Assembly (NCBI GenBank): GCA_017475555.1
Contig: JAFVFL010000011.1
Coordinates: 119,532 to 183,531, forward strand
DNA: 64,000 nt
Direction: 5' to 3'
Origin: Ruminococcus sp.
GTDB taxonomy: Bacteria; Bacillota; Clostridia; Oscillospirales; Ruminococcaceae
In this document: positions 8,738-19,524 of the stretch, in pieces
How positions within the stretch are numbered: the stretch's first letter is position 1
Layout: each line of letters opens with the position of its first letter
Made by a program: the position numbers and the translations under genes
The notes under the pieces: model-generated
What the model saw: only the letters and a program-made list of their open reading frames with translations
What the model was told of the DNA's origin: nothing
Databases searched by the model: none

Positions 8738-10984
8738 ATGCAGGAGCTGTTTCCGGGCAGCCGGAGGGTGAGGACTGGTGCTGTGCTGACCGCAGCTGCA
8801 TTTCTCGGCGGAGCCGCCCTGTCTGATGCGAGTATGGCTGGTGTGGCTTCGTTTGCGGACGTTTCAATTGCCGGGGCTGTTGCTCTGCCGTACTCTGCGG
8901 CACTGTTCACCGGAGGACTGCTCAGGTGCGTCATATCCGGGACTGTCGGGAAAAATATCGTCCGGCTCACTGCAATGCTCATAGCCCTTACTGTGCGGCT
9001 TTTTGCGGATACTGACGGAAAACCGGCTCTGACCGGGGGAGTGGCTGCGGCTTCTGTGATAGCCGCCGGGGCAGGTGTTTCTGCACTCATCGGAGAGCTG
9101 CCGTACAAGCTTTTCTTCTACATATTCTATGGTGCAGCCGCAGGTGCTTGCTCCGGCTGTATCTCGCACGTTCTGCTCAGTCTCAGGCGGCAGAGGCTGC
9201 TGAGGATAAAGGGTATCAGCGGCTTTGCCTACGGAATGGTCTTCACTCTGCTCATCTCGTCCCTCAGCTCGTCCCGGATAGGCGGTATACCACTCGATAT
9301 CGGGCTTGCTGCCGGGACTGCTGCCTCACTTGCCGGAGCGTATTTTTACGGCTCTGTCGGCGGTGCGGTATGCGGTGTACTTACAGTCTGCGGTGCGTTT
9401 CTTGCCTCTGCTGAAAACGGTGCGGCGGCATCGCTCCTGCCTGCGGCAGCACTGCTCACGGGCTGCATAAAAAGGCAGAAATACAGCGTCTCGGCACTCG
9501 CCTTCGTCGTGACCTCGTTCCTTCTCATCGTACTGTCCGGCTTCACAGATCAGAGTATCCGGACGGCGGTAAGTGAGCTTTGCGGAGTTGTAATATTCGT
9601 GCTTGCCGCACCCTTCTGGTCGGACAGGTGGATAGCCGCAGGCGACGGCGGTGCAGGTGAGCTTCTTCCGGAGCTGATAATGGCGAGAAACAGACATTTA
9701 TCCGGTATACTCGGCAGCGTGTGCAGAGACATTGAGAGCGTAGCCGGAACGGGAAATGGTTCGGAAAAAGCTGACTCAAGAGCAGAGCAGGAGACGGTCT
9801 GCTCGGACTGCTGGAAAAGGTCGGTATGTCATAGCTCTGAGGGAATGCAGACGGAAAGGGGCTTCCGGATACTTGAATCGCTGCCGGAGATAACAAGCGA
9901 AACGTTTCCGTATGAGCTGGCGGGGTGCGTGAGGCGTGAGAGGATAATGAGGGCGTTCGGACAGATGAGAATGCGGAAAATGTCCGATATGGCACTGGGT
10001 CTTGGCAGCAGGGGGACTGTGTGCAGCCTTTCTGAGCAGCTGAAGCTTTCGCAGGAGCTGCTGCGGACTGTGCGGGCAGACAGTGACGGGATACGCTTTT
10101 CAAAGCCGCTGAGCGAGAGGATAGAGAGCAGACTTGAAAGGCGTGGTGCTGAGGCGGAGAGGGTCTTTGCGTACTACAACGCTGCCGGGCGTATCGTGGC
10201 TGAGCTATATCTTCCTGAGTCGGACGAGCCTGAATCTGACGGCAGGCTGTGCGACCTGATAGCTGATGAGCTTGGAGTGCAGGTAGTGAGCGGGTGCAGA
10301 AGTGTTACCGGTGAGGGGCAGAGGCTTATAGTTTCCGAGCCGGCAGGACTTTCGGCTGAGATATGCACATCGTCCATAAGTGCCGATGATTCGGGCTGTG
10401 GGGATACTACGGCGGCATTCTCGGACGGCGAAAGACAGTACATAGTCCTCTCGGACGGAATGGGCTGCGGAGCGGAGGCAGCAAGGATATCACAGAGGAC
10501 GGCAGAGCTTTTCAGGCGGCTCGTGTGCGGAGGTGCTGAGCTGACTGCGGCGGTAAGGCTCATTAATTCGGTGATTCCGGCTTATATCGGCGAGGAGAGC
10601 TTTGCCACGCTCGATGCGGCGTGTGTAGACACTGACCGGGGCAAGCTCACGCTTGTGAAATCCGGTGCAGCTGATACGCTGATACTCCGTGGGGGCAATG
10701 TGATGAAGGTATCGGCGAGTACCTTTCCGGTCGGTATATCCGGGGAGGCTGATGTGTTCGCAGCTGAATATGACTTTACTGCGGGGGATACGGCAGTCAT
10801 GTTCTCGGACGGTGTCAGCGAGAACGAGTATCTTTTCATCAAGGAGCTGCTGCTCGGCGGTGGGAGCCCCGGAGCTATAGCTGAGGAGATATGCCGGAAG
10901 GCAGAGGTTTTCAATCAGGCTTCACGGAGCGATGATGTCACCGTGATAGTGTTCAGGGTAACGGAGAATAGTCAAAAAATATAA
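8738..10984 (+). CDS. spoIIE: Stage II sporulation protein E (membrane PP2C phosphatase)
   Basis: Homologue of SpoIIE, the septum-bound serine phosphatase that dephosphorylates the anti-anti-sigma factor SpoIIAA and so activates sigma-F in the forespore. At 748 aa it is somewhat shorter than the 827 aa Bacillus protein. The first 300 residues hold about ten hydrophobic segments, followed by a cytoplasmic linker with SDCWKRSVC near 356, and a C-terminal phosphatase domain (about 555-745) with LSDGMGCGAEAARIS and the metal-binding GDTAVMFSDGVSENE. The ATG at 8738 follows AAAGGAG by eight bases; a GTG at 8720 precedes that site. No other early sporulation genes flank it, as is normal since spoIIE usually stands alone. 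Confidence 0.9.
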   Translation: MQELFPGSRRVRTGAVLTAAAFLGGAALSDASMAGVASFADVSIAGAVALPYSAALFTGGLLRCVISGTVGKNIVRLTAMLIALTVRLFADTDGKPALTGGVAAASVIAAGAGVSALIGELPYKLFFYIFYGAAAGACSGCISHVLLSLRRQRLLRIKGISGFAYGMVFTLLISSLSSSRIGGIPLDIGLAAGTAASLAGAYFYGSVGGAVCGVLTVCGAFLASAENGAAASLLPAAALLTGCIKRQKYSVSALAFVVTSFLLIVLSGFTDQSIRTAVSELCGVVIFVLAAPFWSDRWIAAGDGGAGELLPELIMARNRHLSGILGSVCRDIESVAGTGNGSEKADSRAEQETVCSDCWKRSVCHSSEGMQTERGFRILESLPEITSETFPYELAGCVRRERIMRAFGQMRMRKMSDMALGLGSRGTVCSLSEQLKLSQELLRTVRADSDGIRFSKPLSERIESRLERRGAEAERVFAYYNAAGRIVAELYLPESDEPESDGRLCDLIADELGVQVVSGCRSVTGEGQRLIVSEPAGLSAEICTSSISADDSGCGDTTAAFSDGERQYIVLSDGMGCGAEAARISQRTAELFRRLVCGGAELTAAVRLINSVIPAYIGEESFATLDAACVDTDRGKLTLVKSGAADTLILRGGNVMKVSASTFPVGISGEADVFAAEYDFTAGDTAVMFSDGVSENEYLFIKELLLGGGSPGAIAEEICRKAEVFNQASRSDDVTVIVFRVTENSQKI

Positions 10985-11121
10985 TTGATAGATAAATCTA
11001 TCTTGTGTGTATATCGCCGATAAAAAAATCATATTATCTGTGACTTTATGTCAATGTGCACAATAAAACCGCCGGGATTTTATCACTACAGACGAAATTT
11101 TATGCAATTTTACGAAAAAAC

Positions 11122-11150
11122 TTGAATAATCATATGCTTTCTGGTACAAT
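11122..11150 (+). promoter_or_regulatory. Promoter of the glgBCDA operon
   Basis: TTGAAT, 17 bases, TACAAT; the -10 ends 35 bases before the glgB start. Confidence 0.85.
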
Positions 11151-11185
11151 GTATATAGGATAAAAATGCAAAGGAGGCTGAAATA

Positions 11186-13165
11186 ATGGCTGATAATACA
11201 AATCCGAATGATTTTCCGCTATACCTCTTTTACCAAGGGAAAAACTACGAATCCTACAAATTTTTCGGCGTTCATGTCAGGAAAAAGGGCCGGGGCAAGA
11301 CCTTCATCTTCAGGGTCTGGGCTCCTAACGCTGTGAGCGTTTCCGTTGTCGGTGACTTCAACGACTGGGACCGCTCGAAAAACCCGATGTCCCTCATCGC
11401 TGATGGTGTGTGGGAGGCTCAGATAACCAAGCTTGCACAGTACGATGCATATAAGTACAGCATTGAGACTAAGGACGGAAGGATACTCCTCAAATCAGAC
11501 CCTTATGCTTCACACTTCGAGACACGCCCCGGCACTGCTTCAAAGATCTATGAGAGCAGCTACGAATGGGGCGATGATGAGTGGTATGAAAAAAAGGGTC
11601 AGAAGGTCGTGTATAAGAGCCCGGTGAATATCTATGAGGTCCACCTCGGCTCGTGGAGAAACTACGGCGAGGAAGTCTTCCTTGACTATATCACCTTTGC
11701 TAAGGAGATAATCCCCTACCTGAAAAAGATGTCGTATACCCACGTTGAGTTCATGCCGCTGACGGAGTACCCGTTCGACGGCTCGTGGGGATATCAGGTC
11801 ACCGGCTATTTTGCACCGACCTCCCGCTACGGCACTCCGGACGATTTCAGAAAAATGATAGATATGTTCCACGAGGCGGAGATAGGCGTTATCCTCGACT
11901 GGGTACCGGCTCATTTCCCCAAGGACGCTCCCGGTCTGTATGAGTTCGACGGCACCTGCTGCTACGAGTATACCGACGACCGAAAGAAGGAGCATAAGGC
12001 ATGGGGCACAAGAGTTTTCGACTACGGCAAGGCTGAGGTCTGCTCGTTCCTCATTTCAAGTGCGAATTACTGGTTCTCAGAGTTCCACGTTGACGGACTC
12101 AGAGTGGACGCTGTCGCTTCAATGCTCTACCTCGACTACGACCGCAAGGACGGCGAATGGGCTGCCAATGTCTACGGCGGCAACGAGAACCTTGAGGCTG
12201 TGGAGTTCCTCAAGCACCTCAATGAGGCGATATTCTCAAAGCACCCGGACGCACTTATGATCGCTGAGGAGTCCACCGCATGGCCGCTCGTCACAAAGCC
12301 GACTGATATAGGCGGTCTCGGCTTCAATTTCAAGTGGAACATGGGCTGGATGAACGATATGCTCAGCTATATGTCCCTCGACCCGATATACAGGGCTTTT
12401 AACCACGACAAGCTCACGTTCTCGTTCTTCTATGCGTTCTCCGAGAATTATGTGCTGCCTATCTCCCACGATGAGGTCGTACACGGAAAATGCTCAATGA
12501 TAAACAAGATGCCCGGCGAGTATGAGCAGAAATTCAATTCGTACAGGGCGTTCCTGGCGTACATGATGGCTCACCCCGGAAAGAAGCTGCTGTTCATGGG
12601 TCAGGAGTTTGCACAGATGAAGGAGTGGGACTACAAGTCGCAGCTCGACTGGGAGCTACCGAAGCAGTTCGATTCCCACAAGAATATGCTTAAATTCTCC
12701 GAAAAGCTCAACAAATTCTACCTCACAAATTCCCCTCTCTGGGAGAACGACGATTCATGGTCGGGCTTTGCGTGGATATCAAATGACGACTACCGGCAGA
12801 GCGTCATCGCATTCAGACGTATGGACGACAGCGGCAATGAGATAATCGTTGTATGCAACTTCGTTCCCGTTGAGAGGCGTGACTACCGCATAGGTATACC
12901 CTACAAGGGCAGATATAAGCTCGTGTTCAATTCCGACGACACGGCATTCGGCGGCAGCGGTATTGCTGAGAAGACCTACAAGTCCGAGCCGATAGGTATG
13001 CACAGCTTTGAGAACAGTATTTCCATGACTCTCGCCCCCCTCTCTGTTGTGTATCTTCAGTATGCTCCGCCAAAGAAGCGTGAGAGCAAAAAGACTGAGC
13101 CGGAAAAGGCAGATGATACGGCAGAAAAGCCGAAACGGACAAGGACACGGAAAAAGGCTGAATAA
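11186..13165 (+). CDS. glgB: 1,4-alpha-glucan branching enzyme
   Basis: GH13 enzyme that makes alpha-1,6 branches in glycogen. The 659-residue protein has an N-terminal CBM48 domain (about 25-130, [20 protein letters not shown]), the catalytic barrel (about 150-530) and a C-terminal beta domain. Catalytic motifs are DGLRVDAV near residue 305 (nucleophile Asp), AEEST near 360 (acid/base Glu) and [10 protein letters not shown] near 427. It is shorter than the 728 aa E. coli enzyme because it lacks the extra N1 domain, as in many Gram-positives. The last 30 residues are a lysine-rich tail ([10 protein letters not shown]). AAGGAGG lies nine bases before the ATG. First gene of the glycogen operon. 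Confidence 0.96.
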   Translation: MADNTNPNDFPLYLFYQGKNYESYKFFGVHVRKKGRGKTFIFRVWAPNAVSVSVVGDFNDWDRSKNPMSLIADGVWEAQITKLAQYDAYKYSIETKDGRILLKSDPYASHFETRPGTASKIYESSYEWGDDEWYEKKGQKVVYKSPVNIYEVHLGSWRNYGEEVFLDYITFAKEIIPYLKKMSYTHVEFMPLTEYPFDGSWGYQVTGYFAPTSRYGTPDDFRKMIDMFHEAEIGVILDWVPAHFPKDAPGLYEFDGTCCYEYTDDRKKEHKAWGTRVFDYGKAEVCSFLISSANYWFSEFHVDGLRVDAVASMLYLDYDRKDGEWAANVYGGNENLEAVEFLKHLNEAIFSKHPDALMIAEESTAWPLVTKPTDIGGLGFNFKWNMGWMNDMLSYMSLDPIYRAFNHDKLTFSFFYAFSENYVLPISHDEVVHGKCSMINKMPGEYEQKFNSYRAFLAYMMAHPGKKLLFMGQEFAQMKEWDYKSQLDWELPKQFDSHKNMLKFSEKLNKFYLTNSPLWENDDSWSGFAWISNDDYRQSVIAFRRMDDSGNEIIVVCNFVPVERRDYRIGIPYKGRYKLVFNSDDTAFGGSGIAEKTYKSEPIGMHSFENSISMTLAPLSVVYLQYAPPKKRESKKTEPEKADDTAEKPKRTRTRKKAE

Positions 13166-13221
13166 GGGCTTACAGGTCACAGAATAAAAAATTCAATACA
13201 GGCAATAAATGGAGGAATAAT

Positions 13222-14448
13222 ATGAACACAAAGAAAAGAACAGTCGCAATGCTCCTCGCCGGCGGTCAGGGCAGCAGACTATATGCTCTGACTAAGAATG
13301 TCGCCAAGCCGGCTGTACCCTTCGGCGGAAAGTACCGCCTTATCGATTTCCCTCTCTCAAACTGCACGAACTCCGGTATCGACACCGTGGGCGTGCTCAC
13401 ACAGTATCAGCCCCTCGTGCTCAATGAGTATATAGGCAACGGTGAGCCGTGGGATCTTGACAAGATGAACGGCGGCGTACACGTTCTTCCCCCTTATGAG
13501 AGCAATTCCGGTGCTTCATGGTATGAGGGTACTGCGAACGCTATCTACCAGAATATCCGCTTTATCGAGAGATATGACCCGGAGTATGTCGTTGTCCTCG
13601 GCGGCGACCATATCTATAAGATGGATTATTCAAAGATGGTCGATTTCCACGTTGCGAACAACGCTGACTGCACTATCTCCGTTATCGACGTTCCGCTTGC
13701 TGAGGCTTCACGCTTCGGTATTATGATATGCGACGAGAACAACAAGGTAACTGATTTCGTTGAAAAGCCAAAGGAGCCGAAGTCTACCCTCGCTTCAATG
13801 GGTATCTACGTGTTCAGCTGGGCTAAGCTGAGAAAGTACCTCATTGAGAACGAGAATGATGCGAATACAAAGAGAGCTAACGGCGAGCCGTGGTCTAAGG
13901 ACTTCGGAAAGGATATCATCACCTCCATGCTCCGTGACGAGCAGAGGCTCTATGCCTATGAGTTTGAGGGCTACTGGAAGGACGTCGGTACTCTCGATTC
14001 TCTCTGGGAGGCTAATCTTGACCTGCTCGATACTAATGTCAAGCTCGATATGTATGACCCGGACTGGAAGATCTATTCAAGGAACAATTACTATCCGCCG
14101 CAGTATATCGGCGATAAGGCTAAGATAGAGAACTCAATGGTCTCAGAGGGCAGCGTTATAAACGGCTCTGTTGATTTTTCGATACTCTTCTCCAGTGTTA
14201 CTATCGAGGAGGGTGCTGAGGTCAACTACAGCATAATCATGCCGGGTACTGTCGTTAAGTCAGGTGCTAAGGTGGAGTATGCGATAGTCGGCGAGGATAC
14301 TGTCATCGAGAGCGGTGCAAGGGTCGGTTCACAGCCGGAGGATGTCGCTGAAAGAGATGACTGGGGCATAGCTGTTGTCGGTCACGGCGTTACTATCTCT
14401 GAGAATAAGGTCGTTGAGCCGAAGCAGATAATCGGCGAAAATATCTGA
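13222..14448 (+). CDS. glgC: Glucose-1-phosphate adenylyltransferase, catalytic subunit
   Basis: Makes ADP-glucose from glucose-1-phosphate and ATP, the committed step of glycogen synthesis. The 408-residue protein has the nucleotidyltransferase domain with [12 protein letters not shown] (11-22) and [19 protein letters not shown] (31-49), then VEKPKEP, and a C-terminal left-handed beta-helix with hexapeptide-like repeats (about 290-380). TGGAGG precedes the ATG. It lies 56 bases after glgB and 14 bases before glgD. Confidence 0.96.
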   Translation: MNTKKRTVAMLLAGGQGSRLYALTKNVAKPAVPFGGKYRLIDFPLSNCTNSGIDTVGVLTQYQPLVLNEYIGNGEPWDLDKMNGGVHVLPPYESNSGASWYEGTANAIYQNIRFIERYDPEYVVVLGGDHIYKMDYSKMVDFHVANNADCTISVIDVPLAEASRFGIMICDENNKVTDFVEKPKEPKSTLASMGIYVFSWAKLRKYLIENENDANTKRANGEPWSKDFGKDIITSMLRDEQRLYAYEFEGYWKDVGTLDSLWEANLDLLDTNVKLDMYDPDWKIYSRNNYYPPQYIGDKAKIENSMVSEGSVINGSVDFSILFSSVTIEEGAEVNYSIIMPGTVVKSGAKVEYAIVGEDTVIESGARVGSQPEDVAERDDWGIAVVGHGVTISENKVVEPKQIIGENI

Positions 14449-14462
14449 GCGGAGGTTATATA

Positions 14463-15605
14463 ATGAGTGTAAATTACAATGTTTTAGGACTTATTTTTGC
14501 AAGTATGCACGATTCGTATGTCTCGGAGCTGACGCTCAGGAGAACTATGGGAAGTATCCCGTTCGGCGGCAGATACAGGCTCATTGATTTCCCGCTGTCG
14601 AATTTTGTCAACTCCGGCGTTACTGAGGTCGGCGTTATAACAAAGTCTAACTACGGCTCACTGCTCGACCACTTAGGCTCAGGCAGAGAGTGGGATCTCG
14701 CAAGAAAGAAGGGCGGTCTGCATCTGCTCCCGCCTTACAGCCAGACCGGAAATACCGGCGGTATCTATAAGGGAAGACTTGATGCGATGAACAACGTATG
14801 GAGCTTCATCGAGCATTCAAGTGCAAAGTACGTCATCTGTGCGAATGCTGACGTTGTTAAGACTATAGATTTCAATAAGGTACTCGCTCAGCACAAGGAG
14901 ACTGAGGCTGATGTTACTGTGGTTTACCAGAAGGCTGCCTATGACAGCAGCGTGAACAAGTGTGCTACTATACTTGAATTTGACGAGGATAAGCGTCTCA
15001 CAGCTGCTCTCGTTGAGCCGCAGCTGTCCGGTGAGTGCAATGTATGGCTTGAGATGCTCATTATCAATAAGGAAACGCTGAACAAGATCGTCCCCGACGC
15101 TGCAAGCAGGGGAGAGTACAGCTTCACAAGAACGATAATGCAGGAGAAGAACAAGGAGCTGAAGATAGTAGGCTACGAGCACTGCGGAAAGTTCATGCAC
15201 ATCGACAGCATATCCAACTACTACAAGGCAAATATGGCTCTGCTCGACACCGATACAAGGGCATCGCTGTTCAAGGACAACAGACCGGTGTTCACAAAGG
15301 TCGGCGACAGTGCTCCGGTGAAGTACGGTCTTGAGTCGAGCATCAAGAATTCCTTCATTGCTGACGGATGTATAATCGAGGGTACTGTTGAGAATTCTGT
15401 ACTGTTCAGAGGCGTCAAGGTAGGAAAGGGTGCAGTTGTCAAGGATTCTATCCTTATGCAGGGCACCAAGGTCGGTGCAGACTGCGAGCTGAAGGGCGTT
15501 ATCACTGACAAGAACGCAGTTATCGGTGACGGAAATCATATAAACGGTTCTGAGGCAAGCCCGACATATATCAAAAAGGACAGCAATATCGCCCCGCAGG
15601 TCTGA
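14463..15605 (+). CDS. glgD: Glucose-1-phosphate adenylyltransferase regulatory subunit GlgD
   Basis: Paralogue of GlgC (380 aa) that in Firmicutes forms a GlgC-GlgD heteromer and raises its activity. It keeps the substrate-fold motif ([19 protein letters not shown]) but the ATP-binding loop GGxGSRL at the start is replaced by FASMHDSYVSEL, so it is unlikely to be catalytic alone. The C-terminal part again shows the left-handed helix. It sits 14 bases after glgC with GGAGG in the gap. Confidence 0.93.
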   Translation: MSVNYNVLGLIFASMHDSYVSELTLRRTMGSIPFGGRYRLIDFPLSNFVNSGVTEVGVITKSNYGSLLDHLGSGREWDLARKKGGLHLLPPYSQTGNTGGIYKGRLDAMNNVWSFIEHSSAKYVICANADVVKTIDFNKVLAQHKETEADVTVVYQKAAYDSSVNKCATILEFDEDKRLTAALVEPQLSGECNVWLEMLIINKETLNKIVPDAASRGEYSFTRTIMQEKNKELKIVGYEHCGKFMHIDSISNYYKANMALLDTDTRASLFKDNRPVFTKVGDSAPVKYGLESSIKNSFIADGCIIEGTVENSVLFRGVKVGKGAVVKDSILMQGTKVGADCELKGVITDKNAVIGDGNHINGSEASPTYIKKDSNIAPQV

Positions 15606-15618
15606 GGGGTGAGTGTGT

Positions 15619-17037
15619 ATGAAGATACTTTTCGCCGCAAGTGAGGCTGTGCCTTTCGCAGCCTCAGGCGGTCTTGCAGATGTTGTCGGCTCGCTGCCAA
15701 AGGCTCTGAGCAAAAAGGGTCACAGCTGTGCGGTCGTGCTGCCGCTTTACAGGGAGATACCGGAGGGTATCCGCAGCGGTCTGGACTTTGTTACGAATAT
15801 AACAGTCGATGTATCGTGGCGTAAGCAATACTGCGGTATATTCACGACAAGAGTCGGCAATGTTGCATATTACTTCATCGACAATGAGTATTATTTCGGC
15901 AGAGACGGGCTTTACGGCTTTTATGATGACTGTGAGAGATTTGTTTTCTTTGACAGGGCAGTTCTCGAAATGATACGTAAAATGGAGGAGCCTCCGGATA
16001 TTATCCACTGCAATGACTGGCAGACGGCACTGATACCGGTGTACTATAATATCTACTATAAGTACCAGCAGGGCTACAGCGATATAAAGACTGTTTTCAC
16101 GATCCATAACATCGAGTATCAGGGCAGGTACGGCAGAGAGGTGCTGGGAGAGGTCATGGGCATTCCCCAGTACAACGCAGGGCTTCTGGACTACGACGGC
16201 TATGTGAATATGCTCAAGGGTGCTATCGAGACTGCGGACAGGATAACTACTGTATCGCCGAGCTATGCGTGGGAGATTCTTGACCCGTGGTATTCGCATG
16301 GGCTGGACAGGATACTTGTGACGAAGCAGTACAAGCTGAGGGGCATACTCAACGGCATAGATACCGAGCTTTATGACCCGGAGAACGACAGCTGTCTTCC
16401 GGCAGCATTCTCGGCTGATGATCAGTCCGGAAAGGCTGAGTGCAAGAAAGAGCTTCTGAGGGAGCTTGGTCTGAGCGGGAGCGAGGAGGAGCCTGTTATC
16501 GGTATAGTTACGAGGTTTGTACGGCACAAGGGCATTGATATGATACGCTGTGTCATGGAGGAGATAATCCGGAGCGGAGTTAAATTCGCAGTCCTTGGCA
16601 GCGGTGAGCGTATCTATGAGGATTTCTTTGTTGAGATGTCAAGACGGTATCCGGACAGGGTTGCTGTACGGCTTGGCTTCATTCCGGAGCTTTCACACCG
16701 TATCTACGCCGGTGCAGATATGTTCCTCATGCCGTCGGAAAGTGAGCCGTGCGGACTTGCTCAGATGATAGCAATGAGATACGGCACTATCCCGATAGTG
16801 CGTGAAACAGGCGGATTACGGGATACTGTGCGTGACAACGGCGGTGAGAACGGGAACGGATTTACGTTCAAAACGATACAGCCGCTCGATATGCTCGATG
16901 CAGTGTGGAGAGCGAAGCATGATTACTATGATAAGCGTGCGTGGGCAGAGCTTGTGAAAAGGGCAATGCTGTGCGACAACAGCTGGGCTGCCTCGGCTGA
17001 TGCTTACATAGAGACGTATGAAGAGCTGATGAATTAA
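15619..17037 (+). CDS. glgA: Glycogen synthase (ADP-glucose)
   Basis: GT5 enzyme of 472 aa that extends alpha-1,4-glucan chains from ADP-glucose. The N-terminal domain begins MKILFAASEAVPFAASGGLADVVG; the usual KTGGL nucleotide-binding motif reads ASGGL here, a variant lacking the lysine. The C-terminal domain has FVRHKGID near 297 and the donor-site motif PSESEPCGLAQMIAMRYGTIPIVRETGGL (starts near 375) with the catalytic Glu. The ATG at 15619 is preferred over a GTG six bases earlier because GGGGTG is better placed. It ends the operon before a strong terminator. Confidence 0.95.
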   Translation: MKILFAASEAVPFAASGGLADVVGSLPKALSKKGHSCAVVLPLYREIPEGIRSGLDFVTNITVDVSWRKQYCGIFTTRVGNVAYYFIDNEYYFGRDGLYGFYDDCERFVFFDRAVLEMIRKMEEPPDIIHCNDWQTALIPVYYNIYYKYQQGYSDIKTVFTIHNIEYQGRYGREVLGEVMGIPQYNAGLLDYDGYVNMLKGAIETADRITTVSPSYAWEILDPWYSHGLDRILVTKQYKLRGILNGIDTELYDPENDSCLPAAFSADDQSGKAECKKELLRELGLSGSEEEPVIGIVTRFVRHKGIDMIRCVMEEIIRSGVKFAVLGSGERIYEDFFVEMSRRYPDRVAVRLGFIPELSHRIYAGADMFLMPSESEPCGLAQMIAMRYGTIPIVRETGGLRDTVRDNGGENGNGFTFKTIQPLDMLDAVWRAKHDYYDKRAWAELVKRAMLCDNSWAASADAYIETYEELMN

Positions 17038-17048
17038 ATATCTTCAAG

Positions 17049-17075
17049 GCGGACAGCTGTGCTGTCCGCTTTTTT
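17049..17075 (+). terminator. Terminator of the glgBCDA operon
   Basis: GCGGACAG and CTGTCCGC (8 bp) around CTGTG, followed directly by six T residues. Confidence 0.93.
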
Positions 17076-17151
17076 GTTGTGTCTGCATAAATCTTATAGC
17101 GGTGATTTGTGCATAAGGGAGAATTTTAAAGTTTTTTCAGAAAAAATCGTC

Positions 17152-17181
17152 TTTTTAAGGCTCGAAAATCACTATATAGTG
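17152..17181 (+). promoter_or_regulatory. Possible promoter and palindromic operator before the first solute-binding gene
   Basis: A perfect 12-base palindrome CACTATATAGTG at 17170-17181 contains TATAGT, which could be a -10 with TTTTTA 17 bases upstream. A repressor bound here would block the promoter; no regulator gene is adjacent. Confidence 0.4.
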
Positions 17182-17212
17182 AACGATTATAAAAATGAAA
17201 GGACGTATCATC

Positions 17213-19465
17213 ATGAAAAAACTGATAACATTGCTGACAGCGGCTGCTGTCATTTCCTGCACCGCCTGCACCTCCGGAAACAGCTCATCGGGTACACCGG
17301 CAGCTCAGGAAAGCTCCATATCTCAGATCGCATTCCGTGAGGCGGATATTACCCTTGCTGACAGCTTTTCCGCCGTTACAGCTCTTGACCGGAACAAAGC
17401 ATCCGTACTTATCTTCGGTGAGCTGAAAAACGGCAGCTATGCCGCACGCATCTCCGGATATGATTTTGCAGATCATTCCGAGATACGCTTTACTCCGCAG
17501 GAAAATGAAACAGTCATGAACGCTGCTATAACGCAAAACGGAAAGACGCTTATCCTGACCTGTAATGAGAGCGGCGATGAGTGCGAGACTATGCTGTATA
17601 TCTATGCTTATGACGGAAGTCCCGAAAAAACCCTCAGTCTCGGTGATATCCTCTACAGCAGCGGTATCACGGCGAATATCGTCCCGGCTGAGGACGGGTA
17701 TATCGTGTGTGTGAATAACGAGTCGCTTGCGGTCTTTGACACCGACGGGAGGTACAGGGGCGATGTCAGGCTGAGGGATAATGTACTGTGCAGCATATTC
17801 AGGGACAATGACGGCGTACCGACGGCACTTCTCAGGAATAATTCAGGCGAGCTTTGTACTGCGGCAATATCCGGCACAGAGCTTGGTGACATAAGAAGGA
17901 CAGGGCGGGACAGCACTCCGTATTGGATATGTGCCGGACAGGGAGACTACGCCGCCGCAGGTATTTTTGGTGACGGACTATGGGTACTTCCGGCGGACGA
18001 GGGCGGCTGGCAGAGACTTTCGGAGCTTTCCGACAACACGTTCAGCATTTATTCCCTCGGCGGCATCGTCATGACAGCTGAGGACGAACTTGCACTTGTA
18101 GAATACACCGCCGACGGCTGCGATATGCTGCTCCTTACGCAGAGGGATATATCACAGGTCAGCAGCAAGACTGTTGTCCGGGTCGCTACGACTATCGGCA
18201 ACGATTTTGACCTACAGGACTATGTGAAGAAATACAACAATCAGCATATAGACGATAACTACCGCATGGAGATAGTCAGCTACGGCGGGACGCAGGACGA
18301 GACACACGACGAGGCACAGGAGCGTCTGAGAATGGATATAATTTCGGGAAATGCCCCGGATATAGTCGCATTTTCACCCGAAACGCCTGTGATATCATTT
18401 GGTTCAAGGGAATCGGAGTTCGTTGACCTGTATACGCTTATCGACAGCGACCCTGACCTGAGCCGGGAGGACTTTATTCCGAGGGTACTTGAGGGGCTGG
18501 AGTCCGGCGGAAAGCTGCTGACGATAACACCGGTGTTCATGATAGATACTGTTGCCGCAAGGGACGGTATCGTTCCGACGGTACACGAAAACTGGAGCGT
18601 TGAGGATAACAAGCAGGCGATACTTGATCTGCCGGAGGGCTGGGAGATGATGTGGATGCCGGTGCCGATGCTTCGGAGCGATTACTTCTTTTCCCTCCTT
18701 GATATGGCACACTTCGTTGACATCGAAAATGCTGAGTGCAGCTTTGATCTGCCTGAATTTGCTGAGCTTCTGCAATTTGTCGGGGATAATAAGCTCGGAA
18801 TGACGGCAAAGGAATTTAAGAGTACCTATACCGGCAGTGAGACTATAAGCTTCGGAGCATATGACCGTGCTCTTGATATGCGTAACGGGAAGTATCTGCT
18901 CGTGTCGGGAATACGCACGTTCGGAGACATTTTCACCGCTGTCCGGGGACAGTTTGACGGAGATGCTGTATTTGTCGGAGAGCCAACGTATGACGGGAAC
19001 GGAACGACCCTGAACGTGAACAGCTTTCAAAAGGGGATAATGGCAAATTCGGAGCATATTGCACAGGCGTGGGATTTTCTCAGCTCCATGCTGACAGAGG
19101 AATACTATGACAGCTACGTGAACGGAGCGTTCGAGCCTGTGATCGAGGAGTATTTTGACAAGAGAGCGGACAGCTATAAATCGGGCAATTTGCATATGGA
19201 CGTGCGTGCAGGTGAGGAGACTGATGAGTGGAGATATTACTACAGTGACACAGAATACATCGTCATGCCACCATTTACGGAGGAGGAGTGCGAATACTGG
19301 AAGAGCTTTGTAAAAAACAGCAAGGTGGCAAGCGTCGATTACCAGGTCATTGATATGGTGAGAGAGGAGACGGAGCGTTATTTTGAGGGCGAATGCACAG
19401 CCGAGCAGTGTGCGGAGATATTGCAGGACAGGGTGTCCACCTATCTGAGTGAGAGGTATGGATAA
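17213..19465 (+). CDS. Extracellular solute-binding lipoprotein with extra N-terminal domain
   Basis: Predicted surface lipoprotein of 750 aa. The signal ends in the lipobox VISC, so Cys-17 or so would be lipidated. Residues about 40-330 form a beta-rich region with repeating short blades (for example SYAARISGYDF, TMLYIYAYDG, LAVFDTDGRYRG), reminiscent of a propeller; residues 340-750 resemble family 1 (sugar-type) substrate-binding proteins, with the phrase AQAWDFLSSMLTEEYYDSYV near the end. The ATG at 17213 has AAAGGA nine bases upstream; an ATG at 17195 precedes that site. No permease or ATPase genes are adjacent. Its ligand is unknown, but its paralogue follows 59 bases downstream. Confidence 0.8.
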   Translation: MKKLITLLTAAAVISCTACTSGNSSSGTPAAQESSISQIAFREADITLADSFSAVTALDRNKASVLIFGELKNGSYAARISGYDFADHSEIRFTPQENETVMNAAITQNGKTLILTCNESGDECETMLYIYAYDGSPEKTLSLGDILYSSGITANIVPAEDGYIVCVNNESLAVFDTDGRYRGDVRLRDNVLCSIFRDNDGVPTALLRNNSGELCTAAISGTELGDIRRTGRDSTPYWICAGQGDYAAAGIFGDGLWVLPADEGGWQRLSELSDNTFSIYSLGGIVMTAEDELALVEYTADGCDMLLLTQRDISQVSSKTVVRVATTIGNDFDLQDYVKKYNNQHIDDNYRMEIVSYGGTQDETHDEAQERLRMDIISGNAPDIVAFSPETPVISFGSRESEFVDLYTLIDSDPDLSREDFIPRVLEGLESGGKLLTITPVFMIDTVAARDGIVPTVHENWSVEDNKQAILDLPEGWEMMWMPVPMLRSDYFFSLLDMAHFVDIENAECSFDLPEFAELLQFVGDNKLGMTAKEFKSTYTGSETISFGAYDRALDMRNGKYLLVSGIRTFGDIFTAVRGQFDGDAVFVGEPTYDGNGTTLNVNSFQKGIMANSEHIAQAWDFLSSMLTEEYYDSYVNGAFEPVIEEYFDKRADSYKSGNLHMDVRAGEETDEWRYYYSDTEYIVMPPFTEEECEYWKSFVKNSKVASVDYQVIDMVREETERYFEGECTAEQCAEILQDRVSTYLSERYG

Positions 19466-19524
19466 GGCTATTCAGCGAAATGCGGCAGCATTTCTGAAAA
19501 TGTATAATAGAAAGGAAAATAATC